This document shows, one piece after another, positions 1 to 7,328 of a stretch of DNA of 18,601 bases. The DNA is from an uncultured bacterium. Lineage in GTDB: Bacteria; Cyanobacteriota; Vampirovibrionia; Gastranaerophilales; Gastranaerophilaceae. The notes beneath the pieces were generated by a model. That model worked only from the letters and a program-made list of their open reading frames with translations, ran no database searches and was not told the origin of the DNA. The stretch is taken from positions 1 through 18,601 of the forward strand of contig OMVC01000204.1 in NCBI GenBank assembly GCA_900314375.1, written 5' to 3'. Numbering within the stretch: position 1 is the first letter of the stretch; each line of letters starts with the position of its first letter. Both the position numbers and the translations under genes were made by a program.

Positions 1-478
1 CTGCGTGCTGCTGCCTGAAAACAGCGCGTGACATCTGCCTTTGCGGAATTATTGCTCTGTTTTTATCGCGTAAGAATGGAACTGCAAGCGGATCAATCCA
101 TATTGCCCCGTCTTGTATGGTTTTTATAATCATCTTAAGAATATCTGTATTAATGTCTTTCATAACATAAGCACAAGCACCTGATTCTAATGAGTCAATG
201 ACTTCCTTTTCGCTCAAATGAGAAGTAAGCATTATGATTTTTGCTTCAGTGTCCATTTCAAGAATTTGTTTTGCAGCATCTATTCCGCTAATATCAGGCA
301 AACCTATATCCATTAATGTTACGTCCGGATGTGAAGTTTTATATTTTTCAATTGCATCTTTACCGTTTTGGGCTTCTGATGTTACTTCGATTTCCTTTGT
401 GTCGTCGAATAATGATTTTAAACCGACACGCATAAGCTTATAATCTTCGACCAAAAGTATTTTTATAGCAGATTCCAT
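1..478 (-). CDS. NarL/FixJ-type response regulator, N-terminal part (cut by window edge)
   Basis: This reverse-strand reading frame starts at an ATG whose complement is at 476-478 and runs off the left edge, so about 159 codons are visible. The first ~120 residues are a receiver domain. The protein begins MESAIKILLVEDYKLMRVG. The acidic pocket is E11/D12, the probable phospho-acceptor is D57 (in LMDIGLPD), the switch threonine is T85 and the conserved lysine is K107. The order of elements and the 'GACAYVMKD' stretch are typical of NarL/FixJ regulators, which end in a LuxR-type HTH. That part would lie outside the window, so the output domain is inferred. A good Shine-Dalgarno (AAAAAAGGAG) precedes the ATG. 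It is transcribed divergently from the small Met-rich gene. The cognate kinase and targets are unknown. Confidence 0.9.
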   Translation of the reverse strand, partial: MESAIKILLVEDYKLMRVGLKSLFDDTKEIEVTSEAQNGKDAIEKYKTSHPDVTLMDIGLPDISGIDAAKQILEMDTEAKIIMLTSHLSEKEVIDSLESGACAYVMKDINTDILKMIIKTIQDGAIWIDPLAVPFLRDKNRAIIPQRQMSRAVFRQQHA

Positions 479-519
479 TATATTAACTCCTTTTTTAATA
501 ATTTTGACGGAAAGTTTAT

Positions 520-549
520 ATTATATAAGCAAATTTTCGGTATTGTGAA
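520..549 (-). promoter_or_regulatory. Sigma70-type promoter for the response regulator
   Basis: Read on the minus strand, a -35 TTCACA (544-549) is followed after 18 bp by an exact -10 TATAAT (520-525). The predicted start near 513 leaves a leader of about 35 nt that contains the Shine-Dalgarno sequence. This is a consensus match only. Confidence 0.6.
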
Positions 550-635
550 TGTATATTCTTGTCAGTTGATTTTTTTGTAATGAAATAATAAATGTTATTT
601 GAAAATTAATAAATTTTAATATTTTTTAAAAAAGC

Positions 636-664
636 TTGCAAAAAATAAAAAATAATTTTATACT
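636..664 (+). promoter_or_regulatory. Promoter for the Met-rich small protein
   Basis: TTGCAA (636-641) and TATACT (659-664) are separated by 17 bp. The predicted start near 671 is about 25 nt upstream of the ATG at 696 and leaves the GAGG ribosome-binding site in the leader. Confidence 0.55.
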
Positions 665-695
665 ACACTTGTAGAAGTTAGTTTATGAGGTATTG

Positions 696-971
696 ATGTT
701 AGTAAGTTTAATGGCAAGATTGAATGCGATTTCTCAAATGCATAATGCACAGTGGGCAATGATGCAGAATAATATGGCAATGATGAATATGTGCCGTTCG
801 CTGCCGAGTTTTGGCGGAAGTATGGGAATGCTCAATCAAATGGACACCCAATTTGAAATAAGCAACGCTCAAAACCAATTGCTATACCAAATAGCTTCTG
901 CTCAGGAAAAAGCTGCTGCTGCAAGAATTTCACAAGAATTAAAAGATAATAAAATTTCTTATATTGCATAG
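696..971 (+). CDS. Small Met/Gln/Asn-rich hypothetical protein (91 aa)
   Basis: I do not recognise the family. The reading frame also has a TTG at 693, but the GAGG at 687-690 is better spaced for the ATG at 696, giving 91 residues. The N-terminal half is very rich in methionine, with clusters such as AMMQNNMAMMNM, and in Gln and Asn. The C-terminal half (about residues 48-90) has a helical, Ala/Gln/Lys-rich composition ending KDNKISYIA. There is no signal peptide or membrane segment. The gene has its own promoter and ends one base before the stop of the convergent PAP2 gene. Methionine clusters can bind copper or form hydrophobic helix faces, but nothing here shows which. That it is a real gene is likely; its role is unknown. 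Confidence 0.75.
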   Translation: MLVSLMARLNAISQMHNAQWAMMQNNMAMMNMCRSLPSFGGSMGMLNQMDTQFEISNAQNQLLYQIASAQEKAAAARISQELKDNKISYIA

Positions 972-972
972 T

Positions 973-1956
973 TTATTTTTTAGCAAATTTTTGTTCAATT
1001 TTTGTTGCAATATAAGGATAAATCGCAGTTATGAACAATCCTCCGATTAGCGGGATAATAAAAGCGATTATATAGTTGTGTGCTTTTGGGAAAATAAATT
1101 CATCCAAAATATATAAATAAATTCCAAGACATGTAAAGCCGCCCAGACCTCTAATGCATTTTGTCGCAATAGAACCTTTTTTTGCATCAAAGTCGAAAAA
1201 TCTTCTTAATAGCATTACTCCGTTTAGCAAGCCCATTGTCCATCCGTAAGAAATAATAGATTTATAAATTGCTCTTTGAGGATTTACAAGTAATTTACCG
1301 TTTACATAATCTGTCGGGTATTGTTTTAACAAAATAAAAGTTAAACACCCGAGAGCAAAAATATTTGCTCCAATCAGAAAATAAATATATCTGTTTTTAT
1401 CTTTTTCGCACCAATTTATTATTGTATCTATGATGAAAATTAAAACAAATCCCGTTAGTATTCCTGTGATAACATCTTGAGGGGTATGCACACCCAAATA
1501 CATTCTTGATATTCCGACAAATAAAATAAGTATAATAAGAGTTATGCACAGCCATATTTTTTTCCTGTATACAAAGGCAGTACCTCCCAATGCAGAAGAT
1601 GCTATTGCAGAATGACCGCTTGGAAATGAATATCCGCTTGCAAATCTCATCGCCGCTTCAACAGGTTTTATTTTGTCATTCAATATCCAAGGACGATAAA
1701 CACAAGCCATCATTTTAAACAGTTGTGAAAACATAAGACTGATTGAATTTAAACTAAATAAATAAACACCTGCACGAGAATCTATGCACCAATATATTAC
1801 GGAAATTAATAAAGTTGATAGGAAAAATTCGCCAAACATTGTCGCTTTTAAAAAGAACAAATCAAGTCCCGTTCCAACATGAAGCCTTATATTTTGAATC
1901 CATAACAAAAAATCAATTTGCGGATTTATCCAACTACTGTTAACCAAAATAGACAT
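973..1956 (-). CDS. PAP2-family membrane phosphatase
   Basis: A 327-residue polytopic membrane protein of the PAP2 (phosphatidic acid phosphatase type 2/haloperoxidase) superfamily. All three active-site blocks are visible. K81-x6-R88-P89 is the first. P112-S-G-H115 is the second, with the catalytic acid His. S150-R151-x5-H157-x3-D161 is the third, with the nucleophilic His and its Asp. Several hydrophobic helices surround them, and two or three more follow residue 190, so the protein is longer than a minimal PAP2. Members hydrolyse lipid phosphates or undecaprenyl pyrophosphate at the membrane; which substrate applies here cannot be told, though the neighbour murC would fit lipid-carrier recycling. 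No Shine-Dalgarno precedes the ATG. A TAATAT hexamer ends 6 nt before it, suggesting a leaderless mRNA. Confidence 0.9.
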   Translation of the reverse strand: MSILVNSSWINPQIDFLLWIQNIRLHVGTGLDLFFLKATMFGEFFLSTLLISVIYWCIDSRAGVYLFSLNSISLMFSQLFKMMACVYRPWILNDKIKPVEAAMRFASGYSFPSGHSAIASSALGGTAFVYRKKIWLCITLIILILFVGISRMYLGVHTPQDVITGILTGFVLIFIIDTIINWCEKDKNRYIYFLIGANIFALGCLTFILLKQYPTDYVNGKLLVNPQRAIYKSIISYGWTMGLLNGVMLLRRFFDFDAKKGSIATKCIRGLGGFTCLGIYLYILDEFIFPKAHNYIIAFIIPLIGGLFITAIYPYIATKIEQKFAKK

Positions 1957-1962
1957 ATAAAA

Positions 1963-1990
1963 ATATTACATCTTAAATACATATTTGCAA
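1963..1990 (-). promoter_or_regulatory. Putative leaderless promoter of the PAP2 gene
   Basis: On the minus strand, TTGCAA (1985-1990) is followed after 16 bp by TAATAT (1963-1968). Exactly 6 nt (1957-1962) separate the hexamer from the ATG, so transcription would start at or next to the A of the start codon. No Shine-Dalgarno is present. Confidence 0.5.
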
Positions 1991-2099
1991 GAATGGTTCT
2001 ATAGTCACAGGTAATGTAAAAATTTTTAAAATTTAATAATAAATATTATTTTAGTATTATAATAGCTTTAGTTAAGAATAGAATAAAGGGATATAAGAA

Positions 2100-3512
2100 G
2101 TGAAGAATAAATATCATTTTATTGCAATAGGCGGTGTAGGTATGAGCGGTTTGGCAAAATACTTGTTACAAAACGGGTATGAAGTGTCAGGCTCGGATAT
2201 AAATGACAGCAAGTATGTAAAAGGTGTACGTGATTTAGGCGCTAAAGTTTATATCGGGCATAGTGAAGATAATGTTCCGGATGATTGTATTGTCGTTGCA
2301 AGTACCGCAATAAGAGAATACAACCCTGAAATACTAAAAGCAAAACGTTTAGGTTTGCCAATTTGGCATCGCTCGGATTTATTAGCAGAAATATCAAGAG
2401 GGGAAGAATATTTCATAGGATATTCAGGCACTCACGGCAAAACTACAACTTCAGGTTTATGCTCTTATGTTTTGGAAAAAGCAGGGTTAAAGCCGTCTTA
2501 TGTTGTAGGCGGAATTATTCCTGATATTCATACTAATGCTAATTGCGGGCATGAAAAATATTTTATAGCTGAACTTGATGAAAGCGACGGAACTATTGTT
2601 AAATATTCTCCAAATTTGGTTGTTGTAAACAATTTAGAACCTGATCATTTGGATTTTTATAAAAACGGTTTGGAATCTATATTGGAAACCTTTGAAACAT
2701 TTATTTCTAATATGAGGGAAAACGGTATAATTCTTGCCAATATGGATAATGAAGGGGTAAAAAGACTTGTAAAATATTTTTCTGTGCATGAATTGGCGCA
2801 TAATGCAAAATTTATAACTTATTCTATCGGTGGCAATACAGATTATTGTGCCAGAAATATCAGCTACGGGCAAGATTTTACGACTTTTGACATTTATTAT
2901 AAGGATGAGTTCCAAACAAATCTAAAAATTACACTAAAAGGTGTTCATAATGTTTATAACTCTCTTGCTGTATGGTCAAGCTTGCATATTGCAGGTGTTG
3001 ATATGAATTTAGTAAATTCGCATTTTGAAACTTTTACGGGTATGGGAAGACGTTTTGAAAAAGTAGGAGAATTTAACGGCGTGGAAATTTATGATGATTA
3101 TGCGCACCATCCGACAGAAATTAAGGCAACTTTATCTTGCTCAAAATCTTTTAAGGATAAAAGAATAATTGCTGTTTTTCAGCCGCACAGATATTCACGT
3201 TTTCAAAATTTATGGAACGAATTTATGGAGGCCTTTGATGGGGTGGATGAACTTGTCGTAACAGATGTATATGCAGCTTGTGAAGATGAAATTGTTGGTG
3301 TTAATGCTCAAGCTTTTGTAAATGAATTTAAAGAAAAATCAGAAATTCCGTGTCGGCATATTGCAGGTAGTATGGAACAGGTTGCGCAAGAATTATATAA
3401 GGATTTAAAACCAAATGATATTGTAATAGGACTTGGCGCAGGTACTATTACAAAACTGGGTTCTGAATTGCTGAAAATTAATAAAAATAAAGAATGTAAT
3501 ACAATATTTTAA
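2100..3512 (+). CDS. murC: UDP-N-acetylmuramate--L-alanine ligase
   Basis: MurC joins L-alanine to UDP-N-acetylmuramic acid using ATP, the first peptide step of peptidoglycan synthesis in the cytoplasm. The 470-residue protein has the three Mur-ligase domains. The N-terminal Rossmann domain carries GGVGMSG (11-17). The central ATPase domain carries the P-loop SGTHGKTTT (109-117), ELDESDGT (158-165), NNLEPDHLDFY (177-187) and HNVYNSLA (283-290). The C-terminal domain carries DDYAHHPTE (332-340) and FQPHRYSR (360-367). The length is normal. The start is a GTG, chosen because AAGGG lies 9 nt upstream and the protein then begins just before the glycine-rich loop. A TATAAT at 2058-2063 is a plausible -10, but I see no good -35. 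murB, which often follows murC, is not adjacent. Confidence 0.97.
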   Translation: MKNKYHFIAIGGVGMSGLAKYLLQNGYEVSGSDINDSKYVKGVRDLGAKVYIGHSEDNVPDDCIVVASTAIREYNPEILKAKRLGLPIWHRSDLLAEISRGEEYFIGYSGTHGKTTTSGLCSYVLEKAGLKPSYVVGGIIPDIHTNANCGHEKYFIAELDESDGTIVKYSPNLVVVNNLEPDHLDFYKNGLESILETFETFISNMRENGIILANMDNEGVKRLVKYFSVHELAHNAKFITYSIGGNTDYCARNISYGQDFTTFDIYYKDEFQTNLKITLKGVHNVYNSLAVWSSLHIAGVDMNLVNSHFETFTGMGRRFEKVGEFNGVEIYDDYAHHPTEIKATLSCSKSFKDKRIIAVFQPHRYSRFQNLWNEFMEAFDGVDELVVTDVYAACEDEIVGVNAQAFVNEFKEKSEIPCRHIAGSMEQVAQELYKDLKPNDIVIGLGAGTITKLGSELLKINKNKECNTIF

Positions 3513-3571
3513 CATTTTTGCTCTGCAGGGGTTTACAAACCTGAAATAATGTGAAATAATACATGTGTATT

Positions 3572-3589
3572 AATGTAACATTTTGTGAA
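3572..3589 (-). promoter_or_regulatory. HLR1-like RpaB box upstream of 3666
   Basis: The reverse strand reads TTCACAAAATGTTACATT. The HLR1 consensus for RpaB in cyanobacteria is (G/T)TTACA(A/T)(A/T)NN(G/T)TTACA(A/T)(A/T). The only mismatch is C in place of T at the third position. The box lies about 53-70 bp upstream of the predicted transcription start near 3642. That is just upstream of the -35, where HLR1 sites in cyanobacteria are associated with activation. RpaB is encoded in this same window. Confidence 0.45.
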
Positions 3590-3607
3590 CATGGTTAGCA
3601 AAAAAAA

Positions 3608-3635
3608 TTTTCAGGTATTTTACTAATGGTATAGA
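3608..3635 (+). promoter_or_regulatory. Promoter of the 3666-4792 operon
   Basis: TTTTCA (3608-3613), a 16-bp spacer and TATAGA (3630-3635) preceded by TG (extended -10). An exact TATAAT at 3637-3642 is an alternative -10 without a -35. Further upstream, AATACA-TG-TGTATT (3558-3571) is a short inverted repeat that could be a second operator. Confidence 0.5.
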
Positions 3636-3665
3636 ATATAATAGCAATAGTGTGGAGAACATAAT

Positions 3666-4319
3666 ATGTTAGCAATTCAACCGGTATCATTAAATAGCAC
3701 CTCAAAGAATGTGACATTTAAAAACGTTTATGACAGTAAAGATTCATATGAACGTGAAAGAACCTATTTTGAACAACAAGGACGTGAGTTGGACGGAATA
3801 ATAAATGATAACAATATTCCTGACTCTGTGAAAAAACCGTTTAAATTAGCAAGAATAGTTACAAACGGTGTTGTAGACGGATTGGCAGTAGGTTGGGCCG
3901 TTATGACCGGCGCAAAATCATGCCAAAAAGCAGTTAATTCAAAAATGGCAAAAAATATGGCGTCTGCTGCAAAACCGATAGGCGAAGGTTTTATAAAAGC
4001 GATGAAAAACTTTGGTGAATTGATTGGTAAAGGTTTTAAAAAGCTAACAGATAATAAATTTGGTAATAAAGTTGCAAACTTGTATGATAAACTTGCAAAT
4101 TCAAAATACGGAAAAGTAATTGTTGATTTTACCAAAAAATCAGCACAAGTAGTTATAGATTTTGTGAATACCATAGTAAAAGCTATAAAGGGTGTAACCT
4201 TTGATAAAGCTTCAAAAACTACTGCCGGTGTTCTTGGAGGTGGTTCTGGACTTGCAGGAGCTTATGCAACAGCAAGAGAAGAAAATCCTGTAGAAATTGA
4301 AGAAGGGGATGAAGAATAA
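3666..4319 (+). CDS. Lineage-type hypothetical protein (217 aa), Gly/Lys/Ala-rich
   Basis: I do not recognise a domain. The start is the ATG at 3666, with GGAG at 3653-3656. The N-terminus contains the short motif KNVTFKN, of a kind found near the N-terminus of many hypothetical proteins in this lineage (recollection, not a search). Residues ~60-90 are hydrophobic (GVVDGLAVGWAVMTGA). Residues ~100-165 are amphipathic, basic and internally repetitive: NKFGNKVANLYDKLA is followed directly by SKYGKVIVDFTKKSA, two similar 15-residue units. A Gly-rich hydrophobic segment (VLGGGSGLAGAYA) precedes an acidic tail. It could be membrane- or surface-associated. The stop overlaps the next ATG by one base (TAATG), so the two genes are translationally coupled. 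An HLR1-like box lies upstream. Confidence 0.8.
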   Translation: MLAIQPVSLNSTSKNVTFKNVYDSKDSYERERTYFEQQGRELDGIINDNNIPDSVKKPFKLARIVTNGVVDGLAVGWAVMTGAKSCQKAVNSKMAKNMASAAKPIGEGFIKAMKNFGELIGKGFKKLTDNKFGNKVANLYDKLANSKYGKVIVDFTKKSAQVVIDFVNTIVKAIKGVTFDKASKTTAGVLGGGSGLAGAYATAREENPVEIEEGDEE

Positions 4320-4792
4320 TGCCTGTTGGTTTTAATGCAATACCTGAATATCAAAGATTAACACCGGAACAACAAAAACGCCGCGAAACGACTCAAAATG
4401 TTGCAACAGGTGTTGGTGCCGCCGGTGTAACTGCGCAAGCTACAACTTATGCATCAAAACAAGGTGTATACGCTAGATTTAAAGGATTTTTGGGGACAAC
4501 AACAAAAACAGCTAAAACGCTTGAAAAAAATTCTGCAGAAGTTACGGGTTTATGGAATAAATTTTTCCGCGATATAAAAATATTCAGTGCAGATGCTATG
4601 GCAAGAATTTCAAAATATAAAGAATGGAAATTTATCGGTCCTATCGTAAAAAGTCCGGTTGCGAAAGCTGCAACAGGTGTTTTTGGTGCAACGATGGCAT
4701 TTTTCGTACTTGTTTCAGGAGTGCAAAAAGCAGTAGATAACGGCAGATTAGCATTAAATGATTTGCACCGCAGAATTGACAGAAATGCATAG
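4319..4792 (+). CDS. Hypothetical protein (157 aa) coupled to the preceding gene
   Basis: I do not recognise a family. The ATG overlaps the stop of the upstream gene (TAATG), so it is probably translated by re-initiation. The two products may act together. The N-terminus is charged (residues ~12-28, LTPEQQKRRETTQNVATG). A small-residue stretch rich in Ala/Gly/Thr follows, then a basic middle. One likely membrane segment lies near residues 117-135 (ATGVFGATMAFFVLVSG), followed by a short basic tail. The Ala/Gly/Thr-rich composition resembles that of the upstream partner. The operon ends at the intrinsic terminator at 4818-4854, in which the folP start codon is embedded. Confidence 0.78.
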   Translation: MPVGFNAIPEYQRLTPEQQKRRETTQNVATGVGAAGVTAQATTYASKQGVYARFKGFLGTTTKTAKTLEKNSAEVTGLWNKFFRDIKIFSADAMARISKYKEWKFIGPIVKSPVAKAATGVFGATMAFFVLVSGVQKAVDNGRLALNDLHRRIDRNA

Positions 4793-4805
4793 ATACAAAT
4801 AAAAA

Positions 4806-4834
4806 TTGAAAAATAATAAAAATCGTGCTAACTT
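4806..4834 (+). promoter_or_regulatory. Putative leaderless promoter of folP
   Basis: TTGAAA (4806-4811), a 17-bp spacer and TAACTT (4829-4834). The hexamer ends exactly 6 nt before the ATG at 4841. The -10 is weak on its own (3 of 6), but its position matches the other genes here that lack a Shine-Dalgarno sequence. Confidence 0.4.
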
Positions 4835-4854
4835 TAGTTTATGCACGATTTTTT
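4818..4854 (+). terminator. Intrinsic terminator of the 3666-4792 operon, overlapping the folP start
   Basis: AAAAATCGTGC (4818-4828) pairs with GCACGATTTTT (4843-4853) across a 14-nt loop, and the run of T ends at 4854. The 3' arm begins within the ATG of folP (4841-4843). Confidence 0.75.
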
Positions 4855-5980
4855 ATTAAAAGAACTAGTTAATACAAATATAGAAGACGAACTAATTAAG
4901 ATTGGTTTTGATTGTAACTATGCACCCAAAGCTAAATCAAAATTTTATTATAAAAACTATAAAATTTATGATTTAACTTGCGCTCAAGCGAATATTTTAA
5001 AACAAACGGCGCTTTCTGTTGGTGCTGATTGCGGAACTCATAGAGAAGTAATTACAGGAAAAATAAACCTATCTGATTGTATTTTGGGTGGAAGTATTAC
5101 GCAATTGCAAAAAATTGCTCAAAAGCTTCAACTTCAGCCGTTCGGTTTAAAAGAATTAGGGAAGAAGCTTCAAAAAATTACCCAAGAAATGCAAAAAAAT
5201 AAAACAAAAATTGTGGGAATTTTAAACGTTACAACAAATTCGTTTTCTGATGGCGGTGAATTTTATAATTATGATGATTCAATAAAACATTTACACAAAT
5301 TATTAGAAGACGGTGCAGATATTATTGATATCGGCGCAGAATCCACAAAACCATATTCAAAAGCTGTTGACTGTGACGAACAATTATCAAAACTTATTCC
5401 TATATTAAAATATATAAAAGAAAATAATATAAATATTCCGATAAGTATTGATACCCGCAGCGCAAAAGTCGCTAAAGAATGTATAAATTCGGGTGCAAAT
5501 ATTATAAATGACGTTTCCGGTTTTGAATATGATTTTGAAATGGCAAAAATTGTTGCACAAAATCCTGAAATAAAAGTCATTATTCAGCATAGTAAAGGGA
5601 CTCCTGAAAATATGCAGGATAATCCTCATTATGAAAATTTAACTGACGAAATATTTAAGAACTTGAAATCAAAAATTGATTATGCACTATCAAAGGGAAT
5701 AAAAAAAGAAAATATAATTATAGATTTGGGCATTGGATTTGGGAAAAACAGAGAAGATAATTTCGAATTAATACAACGTTGGCAGGAATTCAAAACTTTT
5801 GGATGTCCGATAATGCTTGGGGTATCTCGTAAAAGTTTACTTGGTATGCAAGAAAAAACAAATGAAGACAAGGATATATACACACTGGCCTTAAATAGCA
5901 TACTTATAAATGAAAATATTGATTATATAAGGGTGCATAACGTAAAACTGCATAAAGATTTTATCAATATGCTTCCTTAA
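4841..5980 (+). CDS. folP: Dihydropteroate synthase with N-terminal extension
   Basis: DHPS condenses 6-hydroxymethyl-dihydropterin pyrophosphate with p-aminobenzoate and is the sulfonamide target in folate synthesis. The TIM barrel occupies residues ~122-379. Visible motifs are GILNVTTNSFSDGG (126-139, metal-binding Asn129), DIGAESTKP (163-171), SIDTR (202-206), INDVSG (222-227), DLGIGFGK (295-302), GVSRKS (327-332) and RVHN (364-367). Departures from the usual sequence are TTNS for TPDS, STKP for STRP and DLG for DPG. About 120 residues precede the barrel, including ANILKQTALSVGADCGTHRE; I recall a comparable extension in Helicobacter/Campylobacter DHPS (about 380 aa). An in-frame TAG at 4835-4837 fixes the start at 4841 or later, and the next in-frame ATG would remove the extension. 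There is no Shine-Dalgarno; a leaderless mRNA is likely. The last 4 bp overlap the convergent DUF1284 gene. Confidence 0.93.
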   Translation: MHDFLLKELVNTNIEDELIKIGFDCNYAPKAKSKFYYKNYKIYDLTCAQANILKQTALSVGADCGTHREVITGKINLSDCILGGSITQLQKIAQKLQLQPFGLKELGKKLQKITQEMQKNKTKIVGILNVTTNSFSDGGEFYNYDDSIKHLHKLLEDGADIIDIGAESTKPYSKAVDCDEQLSKLIPILKYIKENNINIPISIDTRSAKVAKECINSGANIINDVSGFEYDFEMAKIVAQNPEIKVIIQHSKGTPENMQDNPHYENLTDEIFKNLKSKIDYALSKGIKKENIIIDLGIGFGKNREDNFELIQRWQEFKTFGCPIMLGVSRKSLLGMQEKTNEDKDIYTLALNSILINENIDYIRVHNVKLHKDFINMLP

Positions 5981-6378
5981 TTTCGTTTTTCAAAACTGTC
6001 TTTACAAAGTCCTTTGTTCCACCATGCACATTCTTCGCAGAGTTCCTTATGTTTTTGTGCGGACATAATTTCGTTTAATTTTTCAAGGATTTCTTGATAT
6101 TTATAGGTGCTTCCTATTTTCAGCCCCAGTAGTGCCGCAACTTTATTATCTAAACTGTTGACAATATTTTCTCTGCAAAAAATCTTATGGGAGCCTGTAC
6201 TGCCTGGACACGAAGTACACAAATCATCCTTACCGCTCATTATAAAAACGTCTGCTTTAGGATTTTGTTTCAGCAACTCTGCTGTATGCTGCCAGTTAGC
6301 TGTTTGAGCTTGGTCGTAATTTTGTCCTTTATATCCTTTTATACATAAAAAATGATGGGGTCTTAATGCAATTTTCAT
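5977..6378 (-). CDS. DUF1284 cysteine-rich protein
   Basis: A 133-residue protein matching the DUF1284 pattern: an N-terminal RPHHFLCIKGY (residues 6-16) and conserved cysteines, C12, C54 and C57 (DLCTSCP), C68, and C114, C117 and C125 (CEECAWWNKGLC). Such spacing suggests metal or iron-sulfur binding, but the family has no proven function that I know of. The length is normal for the family. It starts 4 bp after the stop of the acyltransferase and is surely the second gene of that operon. No clear Shine-Dalgarno is seen, so translation may depend on coupling. Its 3' end overlaps that of folP by 4 bp. Confidence 0.85.
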   Translation of the reverse strand: MKIALRPHHFLCIKGYKGQNYDQAQTANWQHTAELLKQNPKADVFIMSGKDDLCTSCPGSTGSHKIFCRENIVNSLDNKVAALLGLKIGSTYKYQEILEKLNEIMSAQKHKELCEECAWWNKGLCKDSFEKRN

Positions 6379-6382
6379 AATT

Positions 6383-7204
6383 CTACATATCTGAAACTTC
6401 CGGTAAATCTATACTTTTTAATCTTTGTTCAATGCGTCTGTACCATTTTAGATGTTGCTTGAATAAAATTTTATAATCTTCAACCTTGCCTGTTGAAATA
6501 TTATGAAATTGTTCATCGCAAGTTTGTGTTAGAGCTTGTTCCAGGAATTTGGTATATTCATGTCTATCAATATTTGGATCAGAAAGTTCAATACGTTTTC
6601 CAAAATCAACAATAACTTCAGGTCTGTTATCTCTCAAGAAACAGTAATCCAAAGATAAAGGTATTAAATTGATTTTTCCGTATTTTTTTACGGCATTTTG
6701 TGCAATATAAGCAAGCCCCGTTTGAAATTCAATCGGTCTGTAGTGAGGCGGACGAATAATCCCTTGGGGGAATATACACAAAATATTTCTCAAATCCTTT
6801 AACAAATCAACAGAATATTTTAAAGCTTTCATAGCTGATTGAGGAGATTTTTTATTAACAGAATACGCGCCTCCGCGTCTTAATAACGGGAATCTGTTTA
6901 ACTCTTCTACCATCAAGCGGATTTCTTTATGGCAAATTCTGTGGCAAATATTATACAAAACCGAACCGTCCCACCAGTTGCAATGAGGCGCAAAAATAAT
7001 TGTAGGTGCATTTTTGTCGCGTTCCAAATAATTTTCTATCCCATTATAACGCATTGCGTAAAAACGGTTCTGAACCATATTAAAAAATGCCAAACTGGCA
7101 ATAGTAAGCCAAAAACGACTCGTTTTTGCCGGTTTGAATTTTTCCTCTTTGCCCCTTAATTTCGTAGGAGGTACATCTGAATATAATTTTTCTTCTGTAA
7201 CCAT
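6383..7204 (-). CDS. Lysophospholipid acyltransferase (PlsC-like)
   Basis: A 273-residue member of the glycerolipid acyltransferase (LPLAT/PlsC) superfamily, which transfers acyl chains to lipid acceptors at the inner face of the membrane. The catalytic H-x4-D is H74-CNWW-D79. Block II is represented by YSVNKKSP (114-121), block III by FPQGIIRPP (145-153, in place of FPEGTRS) and block IV by IPLSLDY (181-187). A hydrophobic stretch near residues 31-45 (FWLTIASLAFFNMVQ) may anchor it. The substrate cannot be assigned: FPQG in place of FPEG and the short length resemble acyltransferases of unknown acceptor rather than housekeeping PlsC. It is first in an operon with the DUF1284 gene. There is no Shine-Dalgarno; TAGAAT ends 6 nt before the ATG. 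Confidence 0.88.
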   Translation of the reverse strand: MVTEEKLYSDVPPTKLRGKEEKFKPAKTSRFWLTIASLAFFNMVQNRFYAMRYNGIENYLERDKNAPTIIFAPHCNWWDGSVLYNICHRICHKEIRLMVEELNRFPLLRRGGAYSVNKKSPQSAMKALKYSVDLLKDLRNILCIFPQGIIRPPHYRPIEFQTGLAYIAQNAVKKYGKINLIPLSLDYCFLRDNRPEVIVDFGKRIELSDPNIDRHEYTKFLEQALTQTCDEQFHNISTGKVEDYKILFKQHLKWYRRIEQRLKSIDLPEVSDM

Positions 7205-7210
7205 ACCGAT

Positions 7211-7216
7211 ATTCTA
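7211..7216 (-). promoter_or_regulatory. -10-like hexamer of the acyltransferase operon (leaderless pattern)
   Basis: The minus strand reads TAGAAT, which is 5 of 6 to consensus and ends exactly 6 nt before the ATG at 7204. The -35 is poor (TTTATT at 17 bp). The gene has no Shine-Dalgarno. Confidence 0.4.
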
Positions 7217-7280
7217 ACGTAAGGACAGTAAAAAATAAAGCCTTTTTTTAAAAATGTTAAGGCATATTGTCCAAGTGTGC

Positions 7281-7311
7281 AACATAAAAAATTTAAAATT
7301 TAAATTATGTT
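7281..7311. repeat. Inverted repeat in the divergent 7204/7393 intergenic region
   Basis: AACATAA (7281-7287) and TTATGTT (7305-7311) are perfect 7-bp arms around a 17-bp A/T-only spacer. It could be an operator for either divergent gene. In such AT-rich DNA the significance is limited. Confidence 0.3.
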
Positions 7312-7328
7312 TAATAAATGTAAAATAA

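Noticed and set aside
234..443. 69-aa plus-strand frame
   Set aside because: Antisense shadow of the NarL/FixJ receiver domain, which has the conserved D57/T85/K107 and a ribosome-binding site.
7225..7262. GCCTT...AAGGC inverted repeat as a terminator
   Set aside because: Only 5 bp of stem with an A/T interior, no T run after it, and located upstream of both divergent genes rather than after one.
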